In this document: piece by piece, positions 33,516-42,212 of the stretch
Numbering within the stretch: the first letter of the stretch is position 1
How the letters are laid out: every line of letters starts with the position of its first letter
IMG/VR virus record: IMGVR_UViG_3300046820_001070
Coordinates: 1-49,761 of that record
Source of the DNA: a virus
Reading direction: 5' to 3' (one strand)
DNA length: 49,761 nucleotides
Translations under genes and position numbers: made by a program
The notes under the pieces: generated by a model
Seen by the model: the letters and a program-made list of their open reading frames with translations, nothing else
Databases searched by the model: none
Told to the model about the DNA's origin: nothing

Positions 33516-35777
33516 ATGGCAGAAAAAATGGTATCACCAGGTGTTTTCACTAGAGAAAACGACCTTTCATTCTTACAACAAGGTGTAGCAGAAATAGGTG
33601 CAGCATTCATAGGCCCTTTCAATGAAGGACCAGTAGTTCCAACAATTGTAAATTCACAAGCTGAATTCGAACAATTATTTGGAGCAGCTGATGGAACATA
33701 TTATACCCCATTAGCAGTACAAAATTATTTAAGAGAAGCAGGAACTGCAACTATTTGTAGAGTAGCCGGAGTTGGTGGATACACCGAAGTAGCACCGTTG
33801 TTATTAAAAGCAACATCGGGTTCAGTATCAGCTAGTTTGGGTATTTTATTTAATACATCTACCAATAATAATGTTGGTTTTGGTGGAACTACACCAACCA
33901 CTGCAAATGATTTAGGAGATGGTACTTTTAAATTAGTAACGGATAGTGGAAGTTTATCAATATCGGCTTCTTTAGATTCATCCGATGGAAATGACATTGA
34001 AGCTGTATTTGGAACTTCTCCATTTGGCGCTAAAACGGCATATTCATACGCATTCTTCAAAAATAGTTCGGCTATAAATTTTGCAAGTGGAGTTTCAATA
34101 ACTGCATCTGTATTAGGAAACCAATCGTTCACAATGGATGCACAAGAAGCACAGACTCCAATAATCGAATCACAATTGATAAGTGGTCAAAGATTTAATC
34201 TTTTCCAATTTGAAACATTGGGTGTTGGTAATTCTACAAATACAAAAATAAAAGTTGGTATTACAAATATTAAAGCAGCTGGTAGTGTAAATGGTACCGA
34301 TTATGGAACATTTACGGTAGTTGTTAGAGCATATGGTGATACTGATAAGAAAAAGACTGTATTAGAAACTTGGTCTAACGTAAACTTAGACCCTAATTCT
34401 CCAAACTTTATTAGTAGAGTGATTGGTGATAGAAAATTATCAATTGATTCTTTCGGTAAAATAACAGAAACAGGTGATTGGGTTAATAACTCAAAATATA
34501 TTAGAATTAAAGATTTAAATGTAAATGCACCGGTTCAAGCCGTTCCATTCGGACACGAATCATATCATTCAATCGTATCAGGTTCAGCTGGAATGTTATC
34601 ATTGATACCACCTGTATCATTCTCAACTGGTTCAGTTGCACAATCTGGTTCAACATTATTCCCTGGTATAGATTTGGATAATAATAGTGATAATAAACTA
34701 TATATGAGACCGATTCCAAATGGTGCATCAAACGCAGTTAATCCAGAATTTGGATTAGATACGGTTTCTCAAAATAATTTAGTAGTTGGTGATTCTAGAG
34801 CACAATTTGTTGTAGCATTTCAACATGGATTTGACGGAATGAGTCCAGCAACTCCAATTTACAAAGGTTCAGACATTTCTGCAGGAAACACACAAGGATT
34901 TAATTTATCATCACCATCTGCATCCGGTTCAATTGCATATATGAAAGCAATCAACGCTTTATCAAATGCAGATGAATTTGATATCAATATGGTTGTAGCA
35001 CCTGGTGTTACGAAGAATGACCACTCATATATACATACTGCAATTGTTGATATGGTTGAACAAAGAGCAGACGCATTCTTCATTACCGAAATGGGTGATT
35101 CTGATTTAGCGTTATCTACAACAATCACTAAAGCAGGTGAATTGGACACAAACTACGCAGCAACTTATTATCCTTGGGTTAAAACAATCGATATTAATAC
35201 AAATAAATTAATCACAGTTCCACCATCAGTATTACTTCCAGGTGTATTCGCAGCAAACGATAGAGTAGCAGCAGAATGGTTCGCACCGGCAGGTTTGAAT
35301 AGAGGTGGATTGGTAGGAGCAGTTAGTGTATTGAATAGATTAACTCAATCTGAAAAAGATGAATTATATGAAGGTAAAGTAAACCCAATCGTACAATTCC
35401 CAGGACAAGGTATCGTAGTATTTGGACAAAAAACATTACAAGACAAACCATCAGCATTAGACAGAATCAATGTGAGAAGATTGTTGTTAACTGTAAGAAA
35501 ATATATCGCATCTACTTCAAGATATTTAGTATTTGAACAAAATACTTCTGAAACAAGAAATAGATTCTTAAATATCGTTAACCCTTATTTAGAGTCAATT
35601 CAACAAAGACAAGGTTTGTACGCATTCCGTGTTGTAATGGATGATTCAAATAATACTCCTGATGTAATTGATAGAAACATTATGAAAGGTGCTATCTACT
35701 TACAACCAACTAAGACCGCTGAATTCATTCAAATTGATTTCAACATCTTACCAACCGGAGCAGCATTTAACGCATAA
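33516..35777 (+). CDS. 18: Tail sheath protein (T4 gp18 family)
   Basis: A 753-residue contractile sheath subunit. The N-terminus VSPGVFTRENDLSFLQQGV and AAFIGPFNEGPVVPTIVNSQ is the conserved start of gp18-type sheaths. The C-terminal core has PWVKTIDINTNKLITVPPSV, LPGVFAANDRVAAEWFAPAG, NRGGLVGAV, RINVRRLLLTVRKYIASTSR and the final IMKGAIYLQPTKTAEFIQID. The middle (about residues 90-420) is the variable outer domain. It is longer than T4 gp18 (659). It has its own promoter-like box and is followed by the tube gene. Contraction drives the tube through the host envelope. Confidence 0.95.
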   Translation: MAEKMVSPGVFTRENDLSFLQQGVAEIGAAFIGPFNEGPVVPTIVNSQAEFEQLFGAADGTYYTPLAVQNYLREAGTATICRVAGVGGYTEVAPLLLKATSGSVSASLGILFNTSTNNNVGFGGTTPTTANDLGDGTFKLVTDSGSLSISASLDSSDGNDIEAVFGTSPFGAKTAYSYAFFKNSSAINFASGVSITASVLGNQSFTMDAQEAQTPIIESQLISGQRFNLFQFETLGVGNSTNTKIKVGITNIKAAGSVNGTDYGTFTVVVRAYGDTDKKKTVLETWSNVNLDPNSPNFISRVIGDRKLSIDSFGKITETGDWVNNSKYIRIKDLNVNAPVQAVPFGHESYHSIVSGSAGMLSLIPPVSFSTGSVAQSGSTLFPGIDLDNNSDNKLYMRPIPNGASNAVNPEFGLDTVSQNNLVVGDSRAQFVVAFQHGFDGMSPATPIYKGSDISAGNTQGFNLSSPSASGSIAYMKAINALSNADEFDINMVVAPGVTKNDHSYIHTAIVDMVEQRADAFFITEMGDSDLALSTTITKAGELDTNYAATYYPWVKTIDINTNKLITVPPSVLLPGVFAANDRVAAEWFAPAGLNRGGLVGAVSVLNRLTQSEKDELYEGKVNPIVQFPGQGIVVFGQKTLQDKPSALDRINVRRLLLTVRKYIASTSRYLVFEQNTSETRNRFLNIVNPYLESIQQRQGLYAFRVVMDDSNNTPDVIDRNIMKGAIYLQPTKTAEFIQIDFNILPTGAAFNA

Positions 35778-35788
35778 TTTAGAAAACA

Positions 35789-35798
35789 GATATTTATA
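35789..35798 (+). promoter_or_regulatory. Promoter-like box GATATTTATA
   Basis: A copy of the recurrent box (followed by TAAAA) between sheath and tube genes, 25 bases before the ATG at 35824. The tube may need extra transcript relative to the sheath. Confidence 0.52.
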
Positions 35799-35823
35799 TA
35801 AAAGAATTAAAAAATAAAGTAAA

Positions 35824-36312
35824 ATGCCAGAAATATTAGAGTTTGATAAAATGTTCTATAAGAATTTTGAACCAAAGTTAGGTAATAGATTCATTATGGA
35901 AATAAATGGTATAGAATCATATATCATCAAAACTGCGAATAGACCTACATTCACATCGGAAGTTGTTGAATTAGACCATATCAATGTAAAGAGAAAGATT
36001 AAAGGAAAGTCTACATGGGATGATGTTACTATCACTCTTTATGACCCAATTGTACCATCTGGTGCACAGCAAGTTATGGAGTGGGTTAGACAATCACATG
36101 AGTCATTAACGGGTAGAGATGGATACGCTGCTTTCTATAAAAAAGATGTTACGTTCTTTTTATTAGGGCCAGTTGGTGATAAAGTAGAACAATGGACTTT
36201 AAAAGGTGCATTTATCAACTCAGCAAACTTTGGTGAATTGGATTGGGCATCAAACGACCCATTGTCAATTGAATTGACTTTATCTTACGATTACGCTATA
36301 TTAGAATACTAA
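35824..36312 (+). CDS. 19: Tail tube protein (T4 gp19 family)
   Basis: A 162-residue tube subunit, nearly the length of T4 gp19 (163). Conserved features: the FEPKLGNRFIMEINGIESYI strands, NRPTFTSEVVELDHINVKRK, the KGKSTWDDVTITLYDPI core, and the C-terminal LKGAFINSANFGELDWASND with a final strand SIELTLSYDYA. It polymerises into the inner tube on the baseplate under control of the tape measure. A strong terminator follows 20 bases after the stop. Confidence 0.95.
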   Translation: MPEILEFDKMFYKNFEPKLGNRFIMEINGIESYIIKTANRPTFTSEVVELDHINVKRKIKGKSTWDDVTITLYDPIVPSGAQQVMEWVRQSHESLTGRDGYAAFYKKDVTFFLLGPVGDKVEQWTLKGAFINSANFGELDWASNDPLSIELTLSYDYAILEY

Positions 36313-36332
36313 TCTAAATAAAATTATAAAAC

Positions 36333-36367
36333 AAAGGGGTACCCACAAAGTATCCCTTTTTTATTTT
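36333..36367 (+). terminator. Rho-independent terminator after the tail tube gene
   Basis: AAAGGGGTAC (36333-36342) pairs with GTATCCCTTT (36350-36359), one G-U pair, with a seven-base loop, followed by a T-rich tract. Confidence 0.9.
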
Positions 36368-36408
36368 TTGAAAAACATAATATATATAATAAAGACAAAA
36401 GTTATATT

Positions 36409-37227
36409 ATGGAACAACAAAATGTAGAACAACAAGTTACTAGAGGTTTAGGTGGATTTCAACAACAAGGACAAAAATCATACCCATTTCCAACCGAAGT
36501 TATTAGTTTACCATCAAAAGGATTAGTTTACTCAGAAACGTCACCATTATCAAAAGGTGAAGTTACTGTGAAACTATTAACTGCAAAAGAAGAAGATATT
36601 CTCACTTCCACTAATCTAATTAGAAAAGGAATTCAATTAGATAAATTATTAGAAAGCATTATAGTTGATTCATCTATCAATATTGGTGATTTAATCATTG
36701 GTGATAAAAATGCAATATTAATTGCAAGTAGAATATTAGCATTTGGCCCAGAATATACCATAACGGTAAATGACCCATCAGAAAATACTCCGGTAGAAGT
36801 AACTGTTGATATGTCAAAACTTTCTATAAAAGAAGTAGATGAAAGTAAACTAAATAGAAACAATGAATATGAATTTGTTCTTCCAAAAACAAATACTCCT
36901 ATTAAGTTTAAAATAATGACACATAGTGATGAATTGGTTATTGCAAAAGATGTGGAAGCAAGTGAAAAAATATCTAAACAAGGAAACGAAATTCAAGCTC
37001 GTTATAGGAGAATCATTACCGAAGTAAATGGTAATAGAGATTTAGGATATATAAGTAATTTTGTTGCAAATCAATTATTAGCAGCCGATTCAAAAGCATT
37101 GAGAAAATATATAAACCAAATATCTCCAAATATAGATTTAGTATTTAATTATACATCTCCATTTACCGGCGAAACGGAGGCGCTGAGTGTCCCAGTAGGG
37201 ATTGACTTTTTTTACCCTGCCGACTAA
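36409..37227 (+). CDS. Baseplate hub / tail-assembly protein (T4 gp26-like)
   Basis: A 272-residue protein of the T4 baseplate-hub assembly type. Visible: FPTEVISLPSKGLVYSETSP near residue 27 (the conserved start of the family), VKLLTAKEEDILTSTNLI, LIIGDKNAILIASRILAFGP, and a C-terminal SPFTGETEALSVPVGIDFFY. In related phages this gene is followed by a small gp51-like frame and the tape measure, matching the positions of tail-assembly chaperones in other tailed phages. Its end contains a T7 run, and the next frame overlaps by 26 bases, so a +1 frameshift could extend it. A TATATATAAT box lies at 36381-36390. Confidence 0.8.
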   Translation: MEQQNVEQQVTRGLGGFQQQGQKSYPFPTEVISLPSKGLVYSETSPLSKGEVTVKLLTAKEEDILTSTNLIRKGIQLDKLLESIIVDSSINIGDLIIGDKNAILIASRILAFGPEYTITVNDPSENTPVEVTVDMSKLSIKEVDESKLNRNNEYEFVLPKTNTPIKFKIMTHSDELVIAKDVEASEKISKQGNEIQARYRRIITEVNGNRDLGYISNFVANQLLAADSKALRKYINQISPNIDLVFNYTSPFTGETEALSVPVGIDFFYPAD

Positions 37228-37429
37228 TTATTCTCAATATTTACACAAAAAAATATTTAATTTAGTATATTCATCAAATGGTGGATTCAATTGGCATGAT
37301 GTTTATTTTATGCCAGTTAAATTAAGAGAATTTTATTGGAATGAGTTGTTATCCACTAAAGAATCAGAGGCATCTGCTATGGAAAAAATAACCAATTCAC
37401 CCAAAGCATCATCTACAAGAAGAAGATAA
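37202..37429 (+). CDS. gp51-like tail-assembly frame overlapping gp26-like gene
   Basis: A 75-residue frame whose only start inside the overlap is a TTG (37202), with no ATG, and no ribosome-binding site. It reads SQYLHKKIFNLVYSSNGGFN, WHDVYFMPVKLREFYWNELL, then a charged tail. The GGF-x-W-x-D-V-Y-x-M-P-V pattern recurs in small gp51-type proteins following gp26 in marine T4-like phages. An in-frame TAG at 37196 means translation must enter at or after this point. A +1 slip on the T7 run at 37207-37213 would produce a gp26-gp51 fusion through IDFFTLPTNYS. This resembles the chaperone pair before tape measures in other phages. Confidence 0.7.
   Translation: MTFFTLPTNYSQYLHKKIFNLVYSSNGGFNWHDVYFMPVKLREFYWNELLSTKESEASAMEKITNSPKASSTRRR
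37207..37213 (+). other. Candidate +1 frameshift site (T7) at the gp26/gp51-like junction
   Basis: The upstream frame reads GAC TTT TTT TAC. A P-site Phe-tRNA on the second TTT can re-pair perfectly one base downstream, which enters the overlapping frame. A one-base homopolymer error would look the same. Confidence 0.35.
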
Positions 37430-37441
37430 ACCATTTTATTT

Positions 37442-37451
37442 TATATTTATA
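37442..37451 (+). promoter_or_regulatory. Promoter-like box TATATTTATA
   Basis: An exact copy of the recurrent box (followed by TAAAAG), 17 bases before the ATG at 37469. Confidence 0.58.
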
Positions 37452-37468
37452 TAAAAGATTATAAAGTC

Positions 37469-37723
37469 ATGTCCAAATTAATATTCGAAAGAAATATATT
37501 TCAAAAATTATTAGATACTTTTTTTAAGGCTAAAACTAAAGGTAGTGAAGAAAAATTTATTTCTAAAATTAAATATGCAAATCCTGAATTAAGTAAAGCA
37601 TTTAAAGATTTGGATGACTCAATTGTATCAGGTCAATTAAAATTAAAATCCGTATTACAAAAAAGAGGATTAGATACAACTGAAATTGATGCATTTTTAG
37701 ATAAATACTACGACAAAGCATAA
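37469..37723 (+). CDS. Small helical protein before the tape measure
   Basis: An 84-residue Lys-rich helical protein (KLLDTFFKAKTKGSEEKFIS, PELSKAFKDLDDSIVSGQLK, ending RGLDTTEIDAFLDKYYDK). Similar small proteins lie at this position in T4-like marine phages, function unknown. It has its own promoter-like box and lies three bases before the tape measure start. A role in tail assembly is inferred from position. Confidence 0.65.
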   Translation: MSKLIFERNIFQKLLDTFFKAKTKGSEEKFISKIKYANPELSKAFKDLDDSIVSGQLKLKSVLQKRGLDTTEIDAFLDKYYDKA

Positions 37724-37726
37724 TAA

Positions 37727-40417
37727 ATGGCTACTAGTAAAAAATCACTTTCTAAATTAGAGCAAGAATATGCTAGAATAAATCAAGCGTCTGTAACGGA
37801 TGCTAATGATGTTGCGGAAAAACTCAAAGCATTAGATAGGATTACTAAAGAGATGAAGACGCAGACCAAGTTGATGGCCGACCAACTTGATGATGCAAAA
37901 GAATATAATGGTGTTTTAAAAAGTATTGCCGGCAAAGTTGGTGAAAATAATAATTTTTACAAAGAAACTGGTAAAATATTAAACTCAACCAAAATACAAA
38001 TGAATGGAATAGCATCCATTCTAAAAACAACAACAACTTTAACAAACGAACAAAAAGACGCTACATATAAAGTAGCAGGTGGATATAAAGATTCCGTATA
38101 TTCTGTAACAAAAATATTAGATTCATTAATTCCTGTTAAGAAAAATAACAACGAAATTAAGGATATAATACAAAAACAAATAGAAGAACAGAAAGCATTC
38201 ATAAAGACCATAGATACTACTACGGAAGATGGTAAAGACTTAAAAAAAGTATTAGAAGCACAGTTAGAAGTATTAGAAAAGATGGGCCCGGCAGCACAGG
38301 CGGCCGCACAAGATATGCAAGCTATGGGTGAAGCGGGTGAAATGTTGTCTAATACGGGATTTGGTAAAGGATTGGATAAGTTTCTAAGTGTAACTAAAAA
38401 ATTTAGAGGTGGAAAGGGTGCCGGTAGTATAGGTGAAGTTGTAGGTAATTTACAAAGCAAAAGAGGTGCAGCCGGTATGTTAGGACAGGCCGGTAAAGGT
38501 ATGGTTGGTATGTTGGGTGGTGTTGCACGATTCTTAGGCCCTATTGGATTAGCAACGGGTGCAATTATGGCAGCTGCAAATTTCTTTAATAGTGGAGGAG
38601 CTGCAAAAACTGCTATAAGAATGGCCGCATTGACCGGTGGAAATTTGGAAGAAGCTGGTAAAGACGCAATGAAGGGTTCTAAAGAATATAGAAATATAAT
38701 CACAGAATTCAACTATGGTTTACCAAGAAAATTACAAAGACAAGCCGCAGAAGATAATTTTGAATATAATAAAAGTTTAGCAAATGATGCTTTACAATAT
38801 GACCAGAGTTTAGTAAAGGATGGTATTAATTACGAAAATAGTTTACTAAAAGACCAAATCCAATTTAGACAAAACCAAGAATCACAAACATTAGATGCAA
38901 ATAATGCTCGAAGAAAAGCATTGTTTACGAGTGATATGGGTAGATTTAAATCATCTATATCAGTTTCAGAAAGAGCATTACAGGCAATAGGTTCATCAAC
39001 CGAAGCAGTTTTGGATACTGTAAAAAATGTTGGTATTTCATTGGCAACTGGATTATCATCTCAAATTAAATTAGCAACTGCAGCAGCTGGACTTGCATCA
39101 CAATATAAATCATCGGCAGATGATGTATTATCAATGAGTAATACATTTCGTTTGATGGATAAATCATCTGCAGAAACTGGTGCAAATATGGCAGCAGGTG
39201 TAGGTGCATTTGCAAAGTTGAATGATATGTCACCAGCTCAGTTATTTAAGCAAATGGCTGACTCACAGGAAGAAATATTTAAATATTCAAACTTTACAAC
39301 TTCACAATTTGCATCGCAAGCCGTATTGTTGGCAAAAATGAATACATCTATGAGTGCGATGTCAAAAGCATCGGATTCTATGGTTTTAAACTACAAAGAT
39401 AGTATCAAAGCTGAGATGAGTTTGTCTGCAATGTTGGGTAAGAATGTAAACCTATCGGAAGTTAGAGCTAAATTGATGGCTGGAGATATGGCAGGTGGTG
39501 CATCTGCATTAAAAACGGCATTGGGTGGTGTTGATATAAATTCAATGAATGCATTCCAAAAACAGGCATTAGGACAGGCTACCGGTATGGATATTAATGA
39601 ATTGATGAATTTAACTCAATCCAAAGGTGGTAGTGTAGCGGGAACTATTTCGGAAAAGAATGCACAAAAAACAGGCGCAGCCATAGCAAATGGTGCACTA
39701 AATCAAGATATTGCAAATGAAGCAGCGAAACTTGCATTGGAACAAAAATTCAGAAAAGAAAGTTTAGAATTTGAACAAAAAGAAAGATTGCAAATGTTGG
39801 GAGTTGAACAACAAATGAGACTTCAAGGCCTTGCATTAGAACAATCTTTTAGAATAAAAGCAGCAACACTTGCGGCCGAAGAAGATATTAAAGATTTGCA
39901 AAATAAATTTGTAAAAGAAGTAATGGCCGAACAAATGATATCCGCATTAAGTAGTCAATATCAAAATAGTTTAAATGTTTCGGGAGTAGAATCAAAAACA
40001 CAGAGTATTGGTGTAAAAATGCCAGCAAGTGTAAGTGTTAAACCCATAGGTGCAGTTGCAAATAAAACACAAGGTGGTGGATTTATGTTTGGTCAAAAAG
40101 ACCCATTTGCAAAGGTAGTTGAAGTTAATAAAGCATCATCCGAAATTAATGTAGCTGCAATAAATACAAATGCAAAATTACAAGAGACAAAGTTGACACA
40201 AGGAATTGAAAAGCAAACTAAATTATTATCAGAATCTCAATATAGTATAAAGTTGCAAAATGAAATGATTGCATTATTAGGAATTAATGCTCAATTTTTA
40301 CAACAAATAAGTGATAATACTACAAATGATACACAAGTAAATATCAATGGTAAAGTATTACAACAATCGTTATTAAATCAGGCTCGTAGAAGTTATGGTG
40401 TAGCAAGAACTGCATAA
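37727..40417 (+). CDS. Tail tape measure protein
   Basis: An 896-residue helical protein that sets tail length and is likely ejected ahead of DNA. Residues 1-215 are coiled coil (KLEQEYARINQASVTDANDV and so on). Residues about 225-300 are Gly/Ala/Met-rich and hydrophobic (GMVGMLGGVARFLGPIGLATGAIMAAANFF), a membrane-active segment typical of tape measures. The rest is long helix, with EF/Q-rich repeats at about 335-385 and again near 665-720 (LEQKFRKESLEFEQKERLQM). It ends in a short conserved-looking tail (NGKVLQQSLLNQARRSYG). It follows the gp26/gp51-like pair, the classical order of chaperones then tape measure. T4 itself uses gp29 for this job; direct similarity is not visible. Confidence 0.85.
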   Translation: MATSKKSLSKLEQEYARINQASVTDANDVAEKLKALDRITKEMKTQTKLMADQLDDAKEYNGVLKSIAGKVGENNNFYKETGKILNSTKIQMNGIASILKTTTTLTNEQKDATYKVAGGYKDSVYSVTKILDSLIPVKKNNNEIKDIIQKQIEEQKAFIKTIDTTTEDGKDLKKVLEAQLEVLEKMGPAAQAAAQDMQAMGEAGEMLSNTGFGKGLDKFLSVTKKFRGGKGAGSIGEVVGNLQSKRGAAGMLGQAGKGMVGMLGGVARFLGPIGLATGAIMAAANFFNSGGAAKTAIRMAALTGGNLEEAGKDAMKGSKEYRNIITEFNYGLPRKLQRQAAEDNFEYNKSLANDALQYDQSLVKDGINYENSLLKDQIQFRQNQESQTLDANNARRKALFTSDMGRFKSSISVSERALQAIGSSTEAVLDTVKNVGISLATGLSSQIKLATAAAGLASQYKSSADDVLSMSNTFRLMDKSSAETGANMAAGVGAFAKLNDMSPAQLFKQMADSQEEIFKYSNFTTSQFASQAVLLAKMNTSMSAMSKASDSMVLNYKDSIKAEMSLSAMLGKNVNLSEVRAKLMAGDMAGGASALKTALGGVDINSMNAFQKQALGQATGMDINELMNLTQSKGGSVAGTISEKNAQKTGAAIANGALNQDIANEAAKLALEQKFRKESLEFEQKERLQMLGVEQQMRLQGLALEQSFRIKAATLAAEEDIKDLQNKFVKEVMAEQMISALSSQYQNSLNVSGVESKTQSIGVKMPASVSVKPIGAVANKTQGGGFMFGQKDPFAKVVEVNKASSEINVAAINTNAKLQETKLTQGIEKQTKLLSESQYSIKLQNEMIALLGINAQFLQQISDNTTNDTQVNINGKVLQQSLLNQARRSYGVARTA

Positions 40418-40430
40418 TATTTAGAATAAA

Positions 40431-40440
40431 GATATTTATA
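40431..40440 (+). promoter_or_regulatory. Promoter-like box GATATTTATA
   Basis: A copy of the recurrent box 21 bases before the ATG at 40462. Confidence 0.55.
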
Positions 40441-40461
40441 ACTAAATACTACTATTCATAA

Positions 40462-41904
40462 ATGGCAACAATACAGGATTTATTCAAATCACAAAAAAAG
40501 GAACTATACGGAAAAGAAAATATCCGAATAGAAAGTAGGGGATTTATAAATCCACCAAGAGCAGCTGCATTGATAACATCTTCACCAAATAAAATTGGAG
40601 ATATAATTGGAAATCAAGTAGGTGGTGCATTGGGTGGTTCGGCAAATAGACCATCGGATACAATATTTAAAGGAACTGCTTTTTTTAGAAAACCAATAAG
40701 TTTACCAGCAGTTACAACCGCATTATTAAGAGACTCAATTGAAGAGGGTAGAAAATATTTTGTAAAAGAAGCACCTTCTCCAAATTCTATCATCGGAACT
40801 ATAAAGCAAGGAGCATCATCACCTGCGGGAGTTGCAACAAACATAGCACAACAAACCTTAAATAAAGTAGGTTCCCCAGCTGCCATAAAAAAATTAGCAA
40901 AAGAGTTAAAAAAGAAACTACCAGCAAAGGGGTATGGTGATTTGTTTAACAGAACCGAATTAGGAGGAAAACCACTACAAACTACCAACAAATTTAGTGA
41001 ATATAAAGAAGTTACAACAACATCTCTTCCAAAATATCCAGCACCAGCAGTGGAACTTATTACCGGAGATATAAAGAAAACATTAAAATTGAGGAGTCCT
41101 GATGAAAAGGCAGGTTGGGATGGGGGAAATTCTTATATTAATACGGTAGAAAAATATGATACTATTACTGGTTTAGAAACCGATATAGAAAAGTTTAGAG
41201 TAGCAAATCAAGTTTGGGTATTATTTAGAAAACAAGGTAACTCAAGCACTATTCCATTTGCAGGTTCTGTTACCGGTTTAAGTGAAGACATTCAAACGGA
41301 ATGGACAAATTTTAGATATATAGGGTCACCTTTTAAAGTAAATAGATATCAGGGTGTAGAACGAAGTTTAAAATTTAATTTAAAATTACATTATACCACT
41401 GTAAAAGAAAAGGGAGTAATGATTAAAAAGATAAATTATCTTAAATCGTTAGCATTTCCATATGAAGAAATTTCCGAAATGAAATATGGTGGAGATACAC
41501 AAACATCACAATTTGCATTTTCTCCAAATTTAGTATATCTTACAATCGGTGATATGTATAAAAATGTTTATGGATATATAGAAAATTTATCGTTTTCGGT
41601 GGAAGATAATACGGTATGGCCATCCGCAGACCCAAATGGTGGGCAAGATGGTCGCGACCCATTACAAACCATTTTTGGTGTAAAAAATGATACTACATTA
41701 TATCCATCCGTAATAGATGTGTCAATTAGTATGAAAATCATAGAAAATCATAAAACGGAAACCGATAAAGGTGGTATTACTAGATACAAATATAATTTTG
41801 ATGGGATATCATATGAATCGGATGGCAAAACACCAAATAGTCAGTATAATAAAAATCGTGACATTAAAGCACCATTTGTAATTGAAGAAACCAAAGAGAA
41901 ATAA
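40462..41904 (+). CDS. Baseplate tube-cap/initiator protein (gp48/gp54-like)
   Basis: A 480-residue baseplate protein. The N-terminal 180 residues are Pro/Lys/Gly-rich and probably extended. The C-terminal 270 residues look like a tube-like beta domain: IPFAGSVTGLSEDIQTEWTN, FRYIGSPFKVNRYQGVERSL, KFNLKLHYT, a helix INYLKSLAFPYEEI, then SPNLVYLTIGDMYKNVYGYI with ENLSFSVEDNTVWP. This order (strand pair, helix, P-x-V/L-x-x-T-I-G-D-x-x, then W-P) fits the tube-initiation proteins gp48/gp54 of T4-like phages. The stop overlaps the start of the LysM gene. I cannot tell gp48 from gp54. Confidence 0.7.
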   Translation: MATIQDLFKSQKKELYGKENIRIESRGFINPPRAAALITSSPNKIGDIIGNQVGGALGGSANRPSDTIFKGTAFFRKPISLPAVTTALLRDSIEEGRKYFVKEAPSPNSIIGTIKQGASSPAGVATNIAQQTLNKVGSPAAIKKLAKELKKKLPAKGYGDLFNRTELGGKPLQTTNKFSEYKEVTTTSLPKYPAPAVELITGDIKKTLKLRSPDEKAGWDGGNSYINTVEKYDTITGLETDIEKFRVANQVWVLFRKQGNSSTIPFAGSVTGLSEDIQTEWTNFRYIGSPFKVNRYQGVERSLKFNLKLHYTTVKEKGVMIKKINYLKSLAFPYEEISEMKYGGDTQTSQFAFSPNLVYLTIGDMYKNVYGYIENLSFSVEDNTVWPSADPNGGQDGRDPLQTIFGVKNDTTLYPSVIDVSISMKIIENHKTETDKGGITRYKYNFDGISYESDGKTPNSQYNKNRDIKAPFVIEETKEK

Positions 41905-42206
41905 TGCCAAACAGATATCAATATACAAATACATTTACTACCAAAGGTACAAAGAAAAAATATTTAAGTAGTATCATTTATCCGAAAATAAAACCATCGG
42001 ATGACGATTTATATATAATATCAGAATCAAGTGATAGATTGGATATACTTGCATCAAAATACTATAATGATAAAACACTTTGGTGGATAATAGCAACTGC
42101 AAATAATTTAAATGATGCATCGTTATCAATCACACCTGGTACTCAAATGAGAATACCATCAAATTTATCAAAGATTTTGAATGACTTTGAAAAAATAAAT
42201 AAATAA
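41904..42206 (+). CDS. LysM-domain baseplate protein (gp53-like)
   Basis: A 100-residue protein. Residues 42-92 are a LysM fold: ISESSDRLDILASKYYNDKT, LWWIIATANNLNDASLSITP and GTQMRIP. In contractile tails a LysM protein clips tube, sheath and hub together; in T4 the LysM protein is wedge component gp53, which is twice as long. The N-terminal 40 residues (TKGTKKKYLSSIIYPKIKPS) are an arm. It overlaps the gp48/54-like stop by one base and lies six bases before the hub gene. Confidence 0.82.
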   Translation: MPNRYQYTNTFTTKGTKKKYLSSIIYPKIKPSDDDLYIISESSDRLDILASKYYNDKTLWWIIATANNLNDASLSITPGTQMRIPSNLSKILNDFEKINK

Positions 42207-42212
42207 TAGGTT

